Assembly: GCA_011319805.1 (NCBI GenBank) | Contig: SJRY01000266.1 | Span: 248,001-312,000 of the forward strand | Reading direction: 5' to 3' | Source of the DNA: Macrocybe gigantea | Taxonomy: Eukaryota > Basidiomycota > Agaricomycetes > Agaricales > Callistosporiaceae | Length of the DNA: 64,000 nt | Shown: positions 21,734-31,488 of the stretch, piece by piece | Numbering within the stretch: the stretch's first letter is position 1 | Layout of the letters: every line of letters starts with the position of its first letter | Notes under the pieces: model-generated | The model's input: the letters and a program-made list of their open reading frames with translations, nothing else | Told to the model about the DNA's origin: nothing | Databases searched by the model: none | Translations under genes and position numbers: made by a program

Positions 21734-23902
21734 ATGTTTCGTTCCTATTCGCAGTGCTCGGACTCGAGCGTGATGCTGCCCGCGACGCCTCCCGATTTCC
21801 GCTCCACTTTCCTTCATAGGATTCCGTGCTTGAAATGTCGCTATGTACCTCGGGACTCGGAGGGCAGCGTCGTTCCTCCGTCGCCGATTCCGCACCTGCT
21901 CGATACCAATCTCGCGCTTTCCGACACTGAGGCCATAGCAGCCAGTGCGGCGCTCGGCGTGGCGCGGCAAAATATGCTGTCGCTGAAGCAGGCCATCTGG
22001 TATGTGGAGGCGCTGTTCGCGAAGCTTTCGAGGCGCCAGAAGAGGCTGGAACAATACGTGGCTGAGCAGCAGAAGATCTTGCGGAATCTATCGCTTCCGA
22101 ATCGAGTGCTCCGCGTCCTTGGTTGGGACAGGGTGAAGACGCTCGCTGCTTGCAAGGAAGCGGGCGAGAAGCGCGTGCTCGCGGACGACGAGTCGCAGTC
22201 GTCCTGGACGGCGTCGCAAGACGACGGCGACGACGAGCTGTCAGAGGATTTGAGGCTCCTCCTCGCGTCATTTGACGATCCGTGCGAGCAGTGCGGGTTT
22301 CTCTATCAGTTCGCCGAGATGGAGGCCTGCATGGAGGTCCCGCCGTCGCTCGAACTGGGCATGAGCCAGCACGCGCGAGCGATCCGCGAGACGCTGGCTC
22401 GTGCGGAGCGGAAAAGACAGCGTTTGGACAAGGATGTCAAGAGGGTCGGGCTGTTCCTGGAGCAGCTGAAGAATGAGATTCCGGGTCTGAACAAATTCAT
22501 CGCGGCACATGGAGCGTGTCTCGCGCCCGTTCGCCGCATGCCTCCCGAGCTCTGGGCAGAGATATTCCTGCTCTGTGCCGACAACGAGCCGTCCGACGTG
22601 GTGTATCTGAAGGACGTCCCGAACACGTTCGATGTCAAGCGAGTTCCCCTGGTGTTCATGCATGTGTGCAAGTCGTGGCGCGAACTGGCGGCGTCGATTC
22701 CCAAGCTTTGGACTACCGTCTTGCTCGACACCGACCGTCCTCCGGCAGACGAGCTCATGAAGTGTTGGCTGGCAAGGTCCCAGTCGCTGCCGTTGACGGT
22801 GTCCATTTCGCAAAAGCAAAAGAATCGCGACGCTCCGCCTGCCCTGCAGCTCCTGGCTGCCCAATCGTCGAGATGGCAGACGGCCTCGCTGCGAATCCCA
22901 AAACATTCCAACCTCTGGACGCCGCTCTCGTCTGTGAGAGGCAGGCTAGCAAGCCTAGAACGGCTGTGCTTGCAGACGCAGGACCCGATTCAGCACGACA
23001 TATTTTCCGACGCACCGAGGCTGGCGGAAATCGCCTTGGACTGCTACCACAATGTGAGGCTTCCATACAAGCAGCTGTCGACGTTGCATTTCCTGGGCAC
23101 AGTCGAGGACTTTTTGAGCATCTTGCTGGTATCCCCGACTTTGACACAGTGCGAGATCGACGTCTTGCCGTCGTCATCGATGGGGACATCTTCCGCTGCC
23201 ATCAAGCATCCTAATTTGAAGGTCCTGAACATCACGGCGAGGTCAAGCAGCTGGAACGGCGTCAAAGTAGGCATCGACGGGCTGTTTGACAAGCTTTTCT
23301 TGCCCTCCCTCACCCACTTCGCGTTGGTCTGCGACCCTGCAGTTCCAAAAGTGCCTTCGTATCCTCTTGTTCACTTCCTCAAAACGTCAGGGTGCTTCCT
23401 TCAGTACCTGGAAATCAAATCTGCCTCGATAGCGGGCTGGGAGATCGTCGCCTTCCTTATTGATACGCCGAGGCTCGTGACGCTGAACTTGGACGTGCCC
23501 TTCAATGCGACGGACGAGGTGCTCAAATCGCTGTGCTGGAAACACCAGGCACCGGACCTGCAAGCTCTGATTATCCAGTGCGAGTCCCCGACTATTCCGC
23601 AGTGCATTCTAGCTTGCCTGCAGGCAAGACTGCCGGTCGTGGAGAAATACAGCTTCGAGCCAGAATCTAAGCTTCAGCTTGTAGTTCTGACGCTGAAGGA
23701 GGGCCTCGCTGGTGCACGGCCATTAGACCTATCCGAGGACGATCCAATTCTAGACAAGCTAGACGAGCTCGGACGCAAAGGCCTGCGCATCCAAATATAT
23801 ACAAGAAAATCGGACGTCGACGGCGATTATAGCGACATCGACCCGAGAGCTTACGATCTCTGGCACGACACTGCATGGGCAGGATCTGTGTCAGACTCGT
23901 GA
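21734..23902 (+). CDS. F-box domain protein with coiled-coil leader and LRR-like C-terminus
   Basis: A single uninterrupted frame of 722 codons. F-box proteins link substrates to SCF ubiquitin ligases through Skp1. The F-box is at about residues 265-325: RRMPPELWAEIFLLCADNEP, then RVPLVFMHVCKSWRELAASI and PKLWTTVLLD. It is preceded by a helix (about 200-264) with SQHARAIRETLARAERKRQR and ending IAAHGACLAPVRR, the usual leader of the large agaricomycete F-box family. The C-terminal 350 residues carry irregular leucine-rich repeats (LASLERLCLQ, TLHFLG, NLKVLNITAR, TLNLDVPF). Unusually, residues 55-125 contain a second copy of the same leader, followed by a degenerate F-box core, LPNRVLRVLGW. 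It may act as a substrate receptor; the target is unknown. Confidence 0.9.
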   Translation: MFRSYSQCSDSSVMLPATPPDFRSTFLHRIPCLKCRYVPRDSEGSVVPPSPIPHLLDTNLALSDTEAIAASAALGVARQNMLSLKQAIWYVEALFAKLSRRQKRLEQYVAEQQKILRNLSLPNRVLRVLGWDRVKTLAACKEAGEKRVLADDESQSSWTASQDDGDDELSEDLRLLLASFDDPCEQCGFLYQFAEMEACMEVPPSLELGMSQHARAIRETLARAERKRQRLDKDVKRVGLFLEQLKNEIPGLNKFIAAHGACLAPVRRMPPELWAEIFLLCADNEPSDVVYLKDVPNTFDVKRVPLVFMHVCKSWRELAASIPKLWTTVLLDTDRPPADELMKCWLARSQSLPLTVSISQKQKNRDAPPALQLLAAQSSRWQTASLRIPKHSNLWTPLSSVRGRLASLERLCLQTQDPIQHDIFSDAPRLAEIALDCYHNVRLPYKQLSTLHFLGTVEDFLSILLVSPTLTQCEIDVLPSSSMGTSSAAIKHPNLKVLNITARSSSWNGVKVGIDGLFDKLFLPSLTHFALVCDPAVPKVPSYPLVHFLKTSGCFLQYLEIKSASIAGWEIVAFLIDTPRLVTLNLDVPFNATDEVLKSLCWKHQAPDLQALIIQCESPTIPQCILACLQARLPVVEKYSFEPESKLQLVVLTLKEGLAGARPLDLSEDDPILDKLDELGRKGLRIQIYTRKSDVDGDYSDIDPRAYDLWHDTAWAGSVSDS

Positions 23903-24320
23903 GCGTTTTTTTGTGACACCCCACTTTATTTTATGAAGCACAGTTATTTCTTACTGGTATGAGATATGCATCACATGGATATGATTTAGAGTTTCACTTG
24001 CATTGCTATCAAATCGCTGTCATTAGTCTAGTCATTTGCCTAGTTCAGAGTGTTCGTAATTTAGAAATTGCTATTACATAATTAGTGACTGAACTTGTTC
24101 TCAGGACGTCCTCAGCCAATTCCCTCGACGCCGACGTCGCGTGAAGATCGCGGTGTGTATGTGGAGCGACCTCGTGAAGACACGTTAGCGGCCTGCGAAG
24201 AGATTTATAGAATACCCGACATTTGTCCCGGACCATAAGGTAGCCTTGTTCCGACCCTCCTGTTTGTGAAGACGTCGACGGTCGCTCGCCCTCCTCCGTT
24301 ACGCAGAATATACAAACACC
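23903..24320. other. Intergenic, 418 bases
   Basis: The 3' flank of the F-box gene and the 5' flank of the reductase gene. Open frames on the minus strand are not supported by any motif. Nothing else seen. Confidence 0.55.
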
Positions 24321-25404
24321 ATGCTCACTCAAACTCAGGCGGCGACGTTGTACAATGGTAGGATGTGATGTTCTTGAGCTGGCTTTCTCCGGAGCTGAGG
24401 CCTCAGCGTTGTTCTACAGTGGCGAGAAAATGGCTCACCATCATATCCTTCGCGCTTTCCCCAGTCCTTATGGTTTTCGATGCGCCATTTGGTCGCTTCT
24501 CGCCCGCGTCCGATAGCGTGTTGCTCGTCGATGGTGCGTCGCGTTTCCACCGCAAGCCAAACTGACCACAGAAATAACCCAAAACTCTGTAGGCGTAAAA
24601 TCCTGGATGTTGATGGAGACCGTATCTCCAGCAATGTTCACGTATACCTTCATCAAAGCGCCACTCTCCTACTCATTCCGTGTCACTTTCCCTCAAATCA
24701 TCCTCGCCGCGATGTTCCTCGTGCACTACTGGAATCGCGCTATTCTGTCCCCTCTGCGCACTCCGTCGCGTTCCAAGGCGCACATCTCCGTGACCATCTC
24801 CGGCGTCATATATAACATATTCAACGGTGCCATGATGGGCTCTTACCTCAGCTCGCCGTTCGCGCGCATCTTTCTCACATCCGCGTTCACTTTCAGACGC
24901 CGTTCGTTTTACGTGGGGCTCGCGCTGTGGGCCCTTGGATTCGCGGGGAACCTTCTTCATGATGAGATCCTTCTAGATATACGACGCAAAGCCAAGGAGG
25001 GGAAGAAGGAGAAAGAATCTAACGGGAAGGCTTCGGCCGACGAAGCCCGAGAGCATTACGGAATTCCTCACGGCTGGCTTTATAACTACGTCTCGTACCC
25101 CAATTATTTGTGCGAATGGGTGGAGTGGCTTGGATATGCCCTTGCTGCTGCGCCGCTACCCCTTGACAGATCCTCCCTAACGCTTTCTTCGCTTCTCGCG
25201 AATGCGTCTCCCAGAGCCATCGCGACGACGATCTCCAACCCGGCGTACCTCTTTGCTCAAAACTTGGCCCCACCCTACATCTTCCTTCTGTCAGAAGTGT
25301 TGCTGATGTTTCCCCGTGCGTATCGCGGGCATAGATGGTATCGCAAGAAGTTCGGAGATAGTTATCCTAAAAACAGAAAAGTGGTCGTTCCGTTCGTGCT
25401 TTGA
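24321..25404 (+). CDS. Steroid 5-alpha-reductase-like membrane enzyme
   Basis: Members of this family (3-oxo-5-alpha-steroid 4-dehydrogenase, DET2-like) use NADPH to reduce a double bond in steroid or related lipid substrates in the ER membrane. Three exons (24321-24357, 24420-24533, 24593-25404; introns of 62 and 59 nt) give 320 residues. The frame starts MLTQTQAATLYNGVARKWLT. Several membrane helices follow (VSPAMFTYTFIKAPLSYSF, FYVGLALWALGFAGNLLHD). The C-terminal domain has the family motifs PHGWLYNYVSYPNYLCEWVE and HRWYRKKFGDSYPKNRKVVV, ending PFVL, which are usual for cofactor binding and the ER-facing tail. The length fits the family. The physiological substrate in this fungus is not known; the related Tsc13 enoyl reductase is less likely, since it carries an N-terminal ubiquitin-like part that is absent here. 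Confidence 0.88.
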
Positions 25405-25558
25405 AGGTTCCCTCTGTATTCCAAAGATACTTTCAGTTGCATGTTATGAACACTCTTTCATTTTTTTTGACAACGGCACCAGAGGGGCATGGAGTCGTAA
25501 GAGGCATTACTGTTAAAACGCGAAGTCAGCACAAAATAAAACGCCAGCAAAAACTTCA

Positions 25559-25630
25559 TTCGGATACGGGGAATCGAACCCCGAGCTGCCGCGTGAGAGG
25601 CGGCAATGTTAGCCGTTACACCATATCCGA
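25559..25630 (-). tRNA. tRNA-Glu (anticodon CUC)
   Basis: On the minus strand the 72-nt sequence starts TCGGATATGGTGTAACGGCT and ends with the T-arm GGTTCGATTCC and TATCCGA. The acceptor stem pairs TCGGATA with TATCCGA exactly. The anticodon stem GCCGC/GCGGC closes a 7-base loop CTCTCAC, giving anticodon CUC, which reads GAG. There is no intron. Discriminator base A. It is a near copy of the tRNA-Glu at 25778. Confidence 0.97.
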
Positions 25631-25777
25631 CTGCACTTCCTATTCTTGATATGACTAATTTCCTATATCGACTCACATTCTACACTGCTTTGCTTGCTAT
25701 CAGATAGCACAATGCACTCACTACCTTAGATAAAAGCATCTCCGTCTCCCAAAACTTCAACAAAAATGTTCGTAAGC

Positions 25778-25849
25778 TTCCGATACGGGGAATCGAACCC
25801 CGAGCCGCCGCGTGAAAGGCGGCAATGTTAGCCGTTACACCATATCGGA
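25778..25849 (-). tRNA. tRNA-Glu (anticodon UUC)
   Basis: A second 72-nt tRNA on the minus strand, starting TCCGATATGGTGTAACGGCT. The acceptor stem pairs TCCGATA with TATCGGA. The anticodon loop is CTTTCAC, giving anticodon UUC, which reads GAA. It differs from its neighbour at 25559 by only a few bases: a compensated pair in the acceptor stem, one anticodon base and a base beside the anticodon stem. No intron. Confidence 0.97.
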
Positions 25850-26124
25850 CGATAAATATCGCTGTTTTGAGAATATAATAGCTTAGTTGTTATAAGGCGA
25901 CTATTCTCCGAGGCGTGGAAGGTTTGATTCTGCAAGACCAACGCGACTGGCTTCTTCTGCCATATGGATCATAGCTCCATCCTTCGTCATGTGTTCCTCC
26001 TTAGCGAAAAAATTAGACAGCGTCAGTATTCGCTTCACAGCAAGCTTCTCGTTACATATACTGGTGGAGAACGTAGACGAGATGCGCCGTATTATACGCG
26101 CACCTTGTTCGCTTTCTTTGCCTG

Positions 26125-28489
26125 ATGTTGCTCGGACAGCGTGGTATCGCCGTGCTTTTCGCCCTCTCGTCGCTCTCCTTATTGAGCTGGGGTGCGATTG
26201 TGGAACATGTGGTGGACCTTCCAGGGCTTTCGTATGATTTCATCGTTGTGGGAGGTAAATTGTGCCCGTGCTTTTGAAACGTCGAAAATGGCTCGGTTTG
26301 CCAATTTGACACGTACTTAGGAGGCACCGCAGGGTTGGCCGTTGCCAATCGCCTCACTGAGGATGCGAAGTTCTCTGTGTTGGTGTTGGAGGCTGGAGGC
26401 TCGTATGTGTTTATTCAAATTATTGTTGTCATTCTGCTCGGTCCTCACTTTCACATCATAGCAATATTGGAGTCTTCAACTCTATGGTCCCATTCTTTAA
26501 TAGCAAGTTGTTTAGGACCTCTGCAGATTGGATTACACCGTCACGCCACAACCTGGACTTGGTGGCCGTTCCATGGATTATCCAGCGGGACACATTCTCG
26601 GTGGAACTAGCAGCATGAGTGGGTTGGGCCTTGGCCACCTTTTCTTTTGCCGTTTACCCTTGAGCTGAGTCGCTCTCCAGACGGTTTGGCTTACACTCGC
26701 GGTTCTGCTGATGACTACGATCGCTATGCCCTCATAACTGGTGATCCCGGTTGGTCGTGGAACAACATTCAACAGTACCTCCGCAAGGTTAAAGGTTCAC
26801 GTCGTGGTTTGCGGTGAATTACTTTGACTGAAAAGTATGGTATAGAACGAACGCTGGACGGAGCCCGCCGACCACCATAACACGACGGGCCAGTTCAACC
26901 CCCGGGTTCACAGCTTCACGGGGATAAACGCTGTCAGCCTTCCGGGGTTCACGTTCTCCTTTGACCAACGAGTCGTGAAAGCCACCTCGGAGCTGTCTGA
27001 CGAATTTCCGTACAACATTGACATGAATTCCGGCAAGCAGATCGGAATTGGTAAGTGAAGGATTCACCAAAGACGTGCCAGCAGGCTTGATTTATTGGTC
27101 AAAGGCTGGACACAGTCCACAATAAAAAATGGAGAGCGAAGTAGCTCTGCGACGTCATATCTTGCTCCACAATATGCACGACGTCCCAATCTTCACGTTC
27201 TTATACATGCCCACGTCTCCCGCGTTATCCAGACGGGCTTCTCGCGTGACGTACCCCGGTTCGCAGAGGTGGAATTTATGGATGCAGAAGGTTAGTCATT
27301 TCGACGGTCTAAAAAGAAAAGAAAAAACGCTTATACGTCGCAACAGGCAGAATGAGACGTGCTAGTGCAAAGAACGAGATTGTCCTATCTGCTGGTGTCC
27401 TCGGGACGCCTCGCATCTTGCAGCACTCGGGTATCGGCGACTCAACGTACCTCTACCGTTTCGGGATCAAGCCAGTCGTGCACCTTCCCTCCGTCGGACA
27501 GAACTTGACCGACCACGCCTTCGTTGCGAACACGTGGCTCGTCAACTCAACCGACACGTTTGAGACGCCGCTGCGCAACACGACGCTCGCTGACCAGCAA
27601 CTTCGGCAGTGGAACGAGACGAGGACCGGCCCCTATGCCGCGAGCACTTTCAACCTCGCTGGGTGGTTACGTGTGCCGAAAGAGTCCCCCATATTCGACA
27701 GTGTTGAAGACCCGTCGGCTGGTCCTGACACGGCGCACTTTGAGTTCATCATTGCAGTATGGTCATTATAGCATAACTGGGTTTCGCAGAATGCTGATCT
27801 GCCTTGTGATGTCTAGAACGGCATGACGCGCCTTCCTATTCCGCCAACAGGGAATTTCATGGTCATAGGAACGGTGGTTGTCACTCCTCTCTCGCGTGTG
27901 TATCTACCTCCAAATTCCCACCATTGCGCGTTCATATATGCTCCGTGTACGCACAGGTGGCACTGTCCTCATCAACTCCAGCAACCCTTTCGACGCGCCG
28001 CTGATCGACCCTCACCTGCTCAGCTCTGACACTGACGTCGTGATCATGCGCGAAGCAATCCGCAGCGTGCGGCGGTTCGCCGAAGCGCCCGTCTGGCGAG
28101 ATTACATCCTCGCGCGGACCGACAACGCGACCACGGACGCCGAACTCGACGCCTTCATCCGCAGGTCAGCTATCACCGTCTCGCACGCGGTCGGCACCGC
28201 CGCGATGTCGCCCCGCGGCGCGGATTGGGGTGTCGTCGATCCGGATTTGAGGGTCAAGAAGGTCGCGGGGCTCAGGGTTGTCGATGCCTCTGCCGTGGTG
28301 CGTGGGTTATTTTTTTCTTTCTTTCCTTTTCTTTCGCTTTCGGTATGGCCTTTGGATGCTCATCCTCGTGATAAACTCTTTTTTTCGACTCTTCTGGAAC
28401 AGCCGCTTGTCCCGGCCGCGCATACCCAAGTCGTGACATACGTGGTGGCAGAGCGAGCGGCGGATCTGATCAAGGCTGCCTGGCGGTAA
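26125..28489 (+). CDS. Secreted GMC oxidoreductase (FAD-dependent, aryl-alcohol-oxidase-like)
   Basis: FAD enzymes of the glucose-methanol-choline family oxidise alcohols or sugars and often supply H2O2 for lignocellulose attack. The ATG at 26125 gives MLLGQRGIAVLFALSSLSLL, a signal peptide. The FAD-binding loop GGGTAGLAVANRL crosses the first intron (26255-26320), followed by SVLVLEAGGS. The GMC signature YPAGHILGGTSSMNGLAYTR crosses the intron 26619-26680. Downstream are GDPGWSWNNIQQYLRK, KNEIVLSAGVLGTPRILQHS and GIGDSTYLYRFGI. The catalytic His lies in SHAVGTAAMSP, and the second conserved His in VPAAHTQVVTYVVAERAADL near the end. The exon at 26462 changes frame near 26530 unless one A is added (DWNYTVTPQPGL). 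The subfamily and substrate cannot be fixed from sequence alone. Confidence 0.92.
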
Positions 28490-30134
28490 TCTTCCTTGCA
28501 TCTGCACCAGCCTGCGAGGTTCAACACACCGCGATTGCGGGTCCCCCAAGAACCGCTTCCCTACCTGTGGCTTCTGAATTTCTTTCCATCTTGGACCTTT
28601 ATCTAGCACCCTTCTGTCCTATCGTTGCTTCGTTGCTCCGAATACCACTTTTACTTCTCTTTCGCGAATGATCAAAGGCCTTTATCGGACCTTGAGGCTC
28701 TCCTTCCTTTGTTCCCTTTGCTTGATGCATGCTGATATGGTGAGCCTGCCTAGCACGCAACACGTTCCGTGGACAAATGTGCCGTGGGCAAATGGACCCA
28801 CAAAACGAAATGAGGCACGCTGATTGCACTGGCAGCAAGCAACATGGACCATCTTTTGTCTATCACACCCCTGCCATTGCAGCGCAGCTGACCGTGATGG
28901 GTCTATCAAAGACCCACGAAAAGAAACACCAGCTTAAATTTTTACGATGGTGAACCGATAGAGTTGCCTCACAGGGATGCGGCCACTGCGGCTTGTTGCT
29001 TGGAGCGCAGGATGACGATAAGTGCCCCACCGTTTTTCTGAAAGAATCTTACGGGGTCTGAGCGAACTTGCGCCCCTTGTTGAGAAACTTTTCTCTGATG
29101 AATTGTAATGCGCTAACTTGTCTTTTGTTAATATTTTGCCCAGGGTGAAGCTAGACGTTGACCGAGCAAGTCGTCACTAACCACAGAATTCTTTCTACGA
29201 AAACGGCGCTTCCATTTACTTTAACAGACTGAAGCACAATGTGATGCAGTGTCTTGCACCATTTTTGGAGTTCGCAGAGGTGAATGGCGATTTTGCTGGT
29301 TACCCCCACATACCGGAAGGCTATGGTAGCCGGATTCACTTTATGACCCGAATCTTGCAAGGAGAACCGCTCAGGTACGCCAAATTTGCTTCCGCCTCAT
29401 GTTTCAAAAAGCTGTTTGACCTTCCATAGCCGGGGCCCTTCTACTGCTACGCGAGGCGGTCTGTCCGTTTGGGTCTTCTCGCCGCAAGAGCCCTCAGCTA
29501 CGCCTCGTGTAAAACCGCAATTTAGATGACCCCTTCAGGCGAAATTCAAGGGTTCTGTGAAAGCGTTGGAATGATGGATTGTTCAGCAAACGCATCGGGG
29601 ACGACCATTCGGCAGAGTCCCTGCGAGCGCAGCCATTTCAGGGCGCGGACAGAGCCTAACATCACAGTCGTCCGTCTTTGTGCTACTTACACTGCGTGTG
29701 CCGACTGTCGGTCCGGTTCAACGATCGCCATCGCTATGACCAATTGCACCTTGAGAAGCACGATGATTGCGACGGCCAATGCCGAATATCCAAGGGTTGC
29801 ACGATTGTTGAGAAACCTTCCGATATCGAGCGATGTGACCGGTCATAGGATGCTGTCCTAAAGAGACTACATACACGGATTGGCATTGTTCTTTTCTGAT
29901 CTCGGTCCAGGAGACAGGTTTGAAAATGACTGGATTTAGTAATGAGTGGGTCTCCGGTGATAAGCAGACATGATATGATGGAATCAGACGTCAAAAGTCA
30001 GGGTCTCTTCCGAGAGAGGCCTGTACTTGAACCGTTCGCAACGGCAACTATCGCAACGCCTTGCTGGACCCTCCGAGATTCACATAGCAACGGATAAAAA
30101 CGACGTTTGCCGGTCTAAAACGTTCATACTCGAG
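28490..30134. other. Intergenic, about 1.6 kb
   Basis: I find no gene that I can support. Small frames around 29240-29430 (PHIPEGYGSRIH) and 29526-29861 are open but match nothing I know and do not join. The first 400 bases are the 3' flank of the GMC gene. Confidence 0.4.
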
Positions 30135-31361
30135 ATGCAATACTCAGAAGTATCAAATAAGGCATCCGAGATTCCTCACGAGCTGTGGTTGCACATCCTC
30201 AGATTGGCAACAAGCACGACTCTGTCCACGCAAGACCTAAAAACAGACTTTTATCCCTTTGAAGCTGTCCATCTCAACCTCAGAGACTGGAACGAGCTGC
30301 GGAGGGCACTCCAGACTCGGAGAGCCATCATTCTCGTGTGCCGGGCTTGGCGGGCTATCGCCTTGGATTTCATGTATGAGGAGATCCGCCTGCGCCACGG
30401 AACCCGGAACTTGCAAGACGCGCTTTCGTGCTCGAATCCAAACAGCGGCGGGAGTTTCGGGCGCGTGGATCTCAGCCGCTTCGTGCGCCGCGTCTACATC
30501 GATTCCAAAATTCAGGACTTTGACCCGTTGAACCCGCTGGACGCAGTCCCCATCCTCCAACAGTGTCGCTTCGCCGAAATTATCGTCAGACCGAGCATGC
30601 AGCTGCTCACGCCGCCTCTGTGCCGGCCGCGGATGAACGACTTCCCGTTCATGCACTCTGTCAAGCGCATCGACTGGTCTCTGCCGCTCCGGGGTCCCGG
30701 CAGGGCGCCACGCCTGCTGACGGGTGAGTTCCTCGGAGAGCTCCTCCGGCATACACCCGAACTCCGATACCTCAACATATCCGGCGGGGTGGTCAAGCTG
30801 TTCAACACGCTGCATGTTTTGCCGGAGGGGTCCTTCCTCTATCTCCCGTCGCTGACGACGCTCCGCCTGGAGTGTGAGGACGACATGGTCCTCATGAACA
30901 CGCAGTTCGAGCTTCCGAACCTCACGAACCTCGTCCTCTGCTGCCACGTCGACGTATGCCACCCGATCCTCCTCGCTTGCGGTTCCCAGATCAAGGTCGT
31001 CGAGATCATGCGGCCCAACCACTACGAGGGACACGAGCCGTGGGACACCGTCGCACCCGTGTTGCACCACTGCCCGAACCTCGAGGAATTATATCTTTAC
31101 ATCGAAGACCTTCCGCTGGATCCTTGGACCCGTTACGTTTCCGAGTCGCGTATCAGTACTCTGGGCTTGTACATCCACTTTGTCGAGTCGTTCTGGCTTT
31201 TCGTGGACTGTCACGCAGAGATCTTCATCGGCACTTTCATACCTTTCCTGGAACGCGTCGTGCTATACGGCGAAATCGAACCCATCAGGCATACGGAACG
31301 ATTCAAGGCGTTGAAGAAAGAAATGGAATGTCAAAGTCGTATGCTCATACTCGCAGAATAA
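30135..31361 (+). CDS. F-box-like protein
   Basis: A single frame of 408 residues from MQYSEVSNKASEIPHELWLH. The open frame extends upstream of this ATG, but that part has no methionine and no domain, so 30135 is preferred. The F-box-like motif is at residues 10-90: EIPHELWLHILRLA, then TRRAIILVCRAWRAIALDFM and YEEIRLR. The rest is a set of irregular leucine-rich segments (LTGEFLGELLRHTPELRYLN, LYLPSLTTLRLECEDD, ELPNLTNLVLCCHVD, HCPNLEELYLYIEDLPLD) typical of fungal F-box receptors. It probably acts in an SCF ubiquitin ligase, with unknown target. It converges on NOP56, 127 bases away. It shares no close similarity with the F-box gene at 21734 and lacks that gene's coiled-coil leader. Confidence 0.87.
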   Translation: MQYSEVSNKASEIPHELWLHILRLATSTTLSTQDLKTDFYPFEAVHLNLRDWNELRRALQTRRAIILVCRAWRAIALDFMYEEIRLRHGTRNLQDALSCSNPNSGGSFGRVDLSRFVRRVYIDSKIQDFDPLNPLDAVPILQQCRFAEIIVRPSMQLLTPPLCRPRMNDFPFMHSVKRIDWSLPLRGPGRAPRLLTGEFLGELLRHTPELRYLNISGGVVKLFNTLHVLPEGSFLYLPSLTTLRLECEDDMVLMNTQFELPNLTNLVLCCHVDVCHPILLACGSQIKVVEIMRPNHYEGHEPWDTVAPVLHHCPNLEELYLYIEDLPLDPWTRYVSESRISTLGLYIHFVESFWLFVDCHAEIFIGTFIPFLERVVLYGEIEPIRHTERFKALKKEMECQSRMLILAE

Positions 31362-31488
31362 AAGCCGCGCGGTTCGTCGAGAGTAGAGCTCACCACTTGT
31401 AACTCACAGCCTGCGATGTTTACAGAATACAAGAATAGGTTAGGAAATGAGGAAAGAGAATAGGACAAGAAGCAAGGGAAATAGACTA

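Noticed and set aside
30237..31070. Minus-strand open frame of 277 codons.
   Set aside because: It lies fully inside the F-box gene at 30135-31361 in antisense and shows no domain, while the + strand has an F-box and leucine-rich segments.
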